A DNA stretch of 21,280 bases from an uncultured Candidatus Saccharibacteria bacterium (GTDB taxonomy: Bacteria; Patescibacteriota; Saccharimonadia; Saccharimonadales; Saccharimonadaceae). A model generated the notes under the pieces. It did not search any database. It was not told the DNA's origin and saw nothing but the letters and a program-made list of their open reading frames with translations. The stretch lies in the NCBI GenBank assembly GCA_949070545.1, contig CARTQV010000007.1:1-21280 (forward strand). Reading direction: 5' to 3'. Shown in pieces: positions 20,571-21,280 of this stretch. A program made the translations under genes and the position numbers. Positions within the stretch are counted from its first letter, which is position 1, and each line of letters opens with the position of its first letter.

Positions 20571-21280
20571 ATGAAACCACATTTTTTACAATCTTCAGCT
20601 TGGGAGAAATATCAGAAGCTCGAAGGAAAAACCACTTTCCGCCTCAAAGAAAAGAACTTTGAAGCTATGGCCATCCTCGAAACCACGCCTCTTGGGAATT
20701 ACCTCTATTGTCCTTATGGTCCAACCCTAAACCCCAAAATCGACCAGAAAAAAGCCCTCTCAGAAGCTCTAGGAGGCCTCGAGAACCTCGCGAAAAAGCA
20801 AAAAGCCTTCTTCGTGCGGATTGAGCCAACAATCGCTCTAAACACTCCAGAAGCGCCCAAAAACACCGATTCCCTTTCTGTATCCGATTTCAAACAACTC
20901 GGTCTGAAAAAGTCCCACGACCTCAACCCTGCCCACACTTGGGTCGTTGATCTCACCCAACCCGAAGATGAACTCCTAAAAAATATGGGCAAATCAAAAA
21001 AACGCTACTACAGAGCCAACCTTAAGAACGGCACGGTCATTCGCCAATCGAAAGACCCCGAAGAAATCAGTATTTTAACTACTATGCTGAAAGAGGTCAG
21101 TGCGAAAAATCATTTCAGTCCCCAGACCTCTTCTCGCCTAAAAAACCAGCTCAAATCTGACTTTTCCACTCTCTATATCGCCGAAAAAGATGGCACACCA
21201 CTCGCCGCCACGCTAGTCTATGATGATAAAGACAGTCGGTTCTATGCACATGTTGCGACTAGTGACGAAGGCAAAAAGAT
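20571..21280 (+). CDS. FemAB/FemX-family aminoacyltransferase-like protein (3' end outside window)
   Basis: The frame is open from the ATG at 20571 to the window edge (236 codons, no stop). It begins MKPHFLQSSAWEKYQKLEGK. PAHTWVVDLTQPEDELLKNM followed by GKSKKRYYRANLKNG, and later STLYIAEKDGTPLAATLVYD, follow the FemAB layout of a GNAT-like fold. Members of this family attach amino acids from aminoacyl-tRNA to the peptide bridge of lipid II at the inner membrane face. The start is supported by the -10 box 6 nt upstream (leaderless). With the M15 carboxypeptidase it points to active peptidoglycan metabolism. The exact amino acid and position are unknown, and the missing C-terminus prevents a check of the full domain pair. 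Confidence 0.82.
   Translation, partial: MKPHFLQSSAWEKYQKLEGKTTFRLKEKNFEAMAILETTPLGNYLYCPYGPTLNPKIDQKKALSEALGGLENLAKKQKAFFVRIEPTIALNTPEAPKNTDSLSVSDFKQLGLKKSHDLNPAHTWVVDLTQPEDELLKNMGKSKKRYYRANLKNGTVIRQSKDPEEISILTTMLKEVSAKNHFSPQTSSRLKNQLKSDFSTLYIAEKDGTPLAATLVYDDKDSRFYAHVATSDEGKK

Noticed and set aside
1..21280. CRISPR arrays, tRNA or rRNA genes, insertion sequences
   Set aside because: No regularly spaced direct repeats, no tRNA cloverleaf with the TTCGA arm, no rRNA sequence and no transposase were found on either strand.

Overview
This window reads as chromosomal DNA of a small-genome Candidate Phyla Radiation bacterium, most likely a Candidatus Saccharibacteria (TM7) relative. That placement is inference from gene content and style: FISUMP-like C-terminal fragments, a degenerate DHH-family paralog with a long Ala/Pro/Gln tail, a phosphotransacetylase, strong leaderless promoters and compact spacing. 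No rRNA or other direct phylogenetic marker is present.

Layout from left to right. Positions 1-944: minus-strand operon rpsF-ssb, with rpsR expected just off the left edge. 932-3220: ftsK. 3262-4851: an accessory module with one membrane-anchored protein of unknown function between two outward-facing partial-gene cassettes. 4896-7037: pnp. 7188-7936: a self-contained plus-strand gene of unknown function, with its own promoter and terminator, separating pnp from rpsO. 7986-8295: rpsO. 8318-10064: truB followed by a VanY/M15 carboxypeptidase, translationally coupled. 10082-11764: DHH-like protein. 11841-12995: SufS-like cysteine desulfurase. 13016-17096: a cell-envelope operon of a TM2-domain protein with an Asn-rich tail, a single-pass surface protein and a membrane-bound zinc metallopeptidase, preceded by a 155-nt structured leader RNA. 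17385-17598: a third cassette. 17642-17747: a palindromic repeat. 17844-18698: pta. About 18700-19265: a large structured non-coding RNA on the minus strand. 19307-20518: tsaD. 20571 to the window end: a FemAB-family gene, divergent from tsaD.

The most unusual content is three kinds of structure the housekeeping genes do not explain. (1) Three truncated 3'-gene cassettes (3262-3472, 4614-4851, 17385-17598) share an exact 14-bp entry border and an exact 38-bp exit border. Between them lie hypervariable segments written almost only in NNY codons. This is the composition left by adenine mutagenesis of AAY codons in diversity-generating retroelements, but the copies have no N-terminal part, so a silent-donor pool or remote target system is suggested. 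(2) Large palindromic elements lie inside the reading frames of truB and tsaD, and a homologous copy of the truB one lies in the spacer before pta; this resembles the coding-sequence palindromic elements of Rickettsia. (3) There are two structured RNAs with clear promoters and terminators: a ~565-nt one with many nested hairpins, and a 155-nt one whose closing stem shares bases with its terminator.

Expression signals are consistent. Eleven of the twelve protein-gene promoters I could place have a TGN extended -10. In six genes (ftsK, truB, the SufS-like gene, pta, tsaD, femAB) the -10 box ends 6-7 nt before the ATG, predicting leaderless mRNAs. Internal operon genes instead have Shine-Dalgarno sequences. 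None of the sixteen complete genes ends in TGA.
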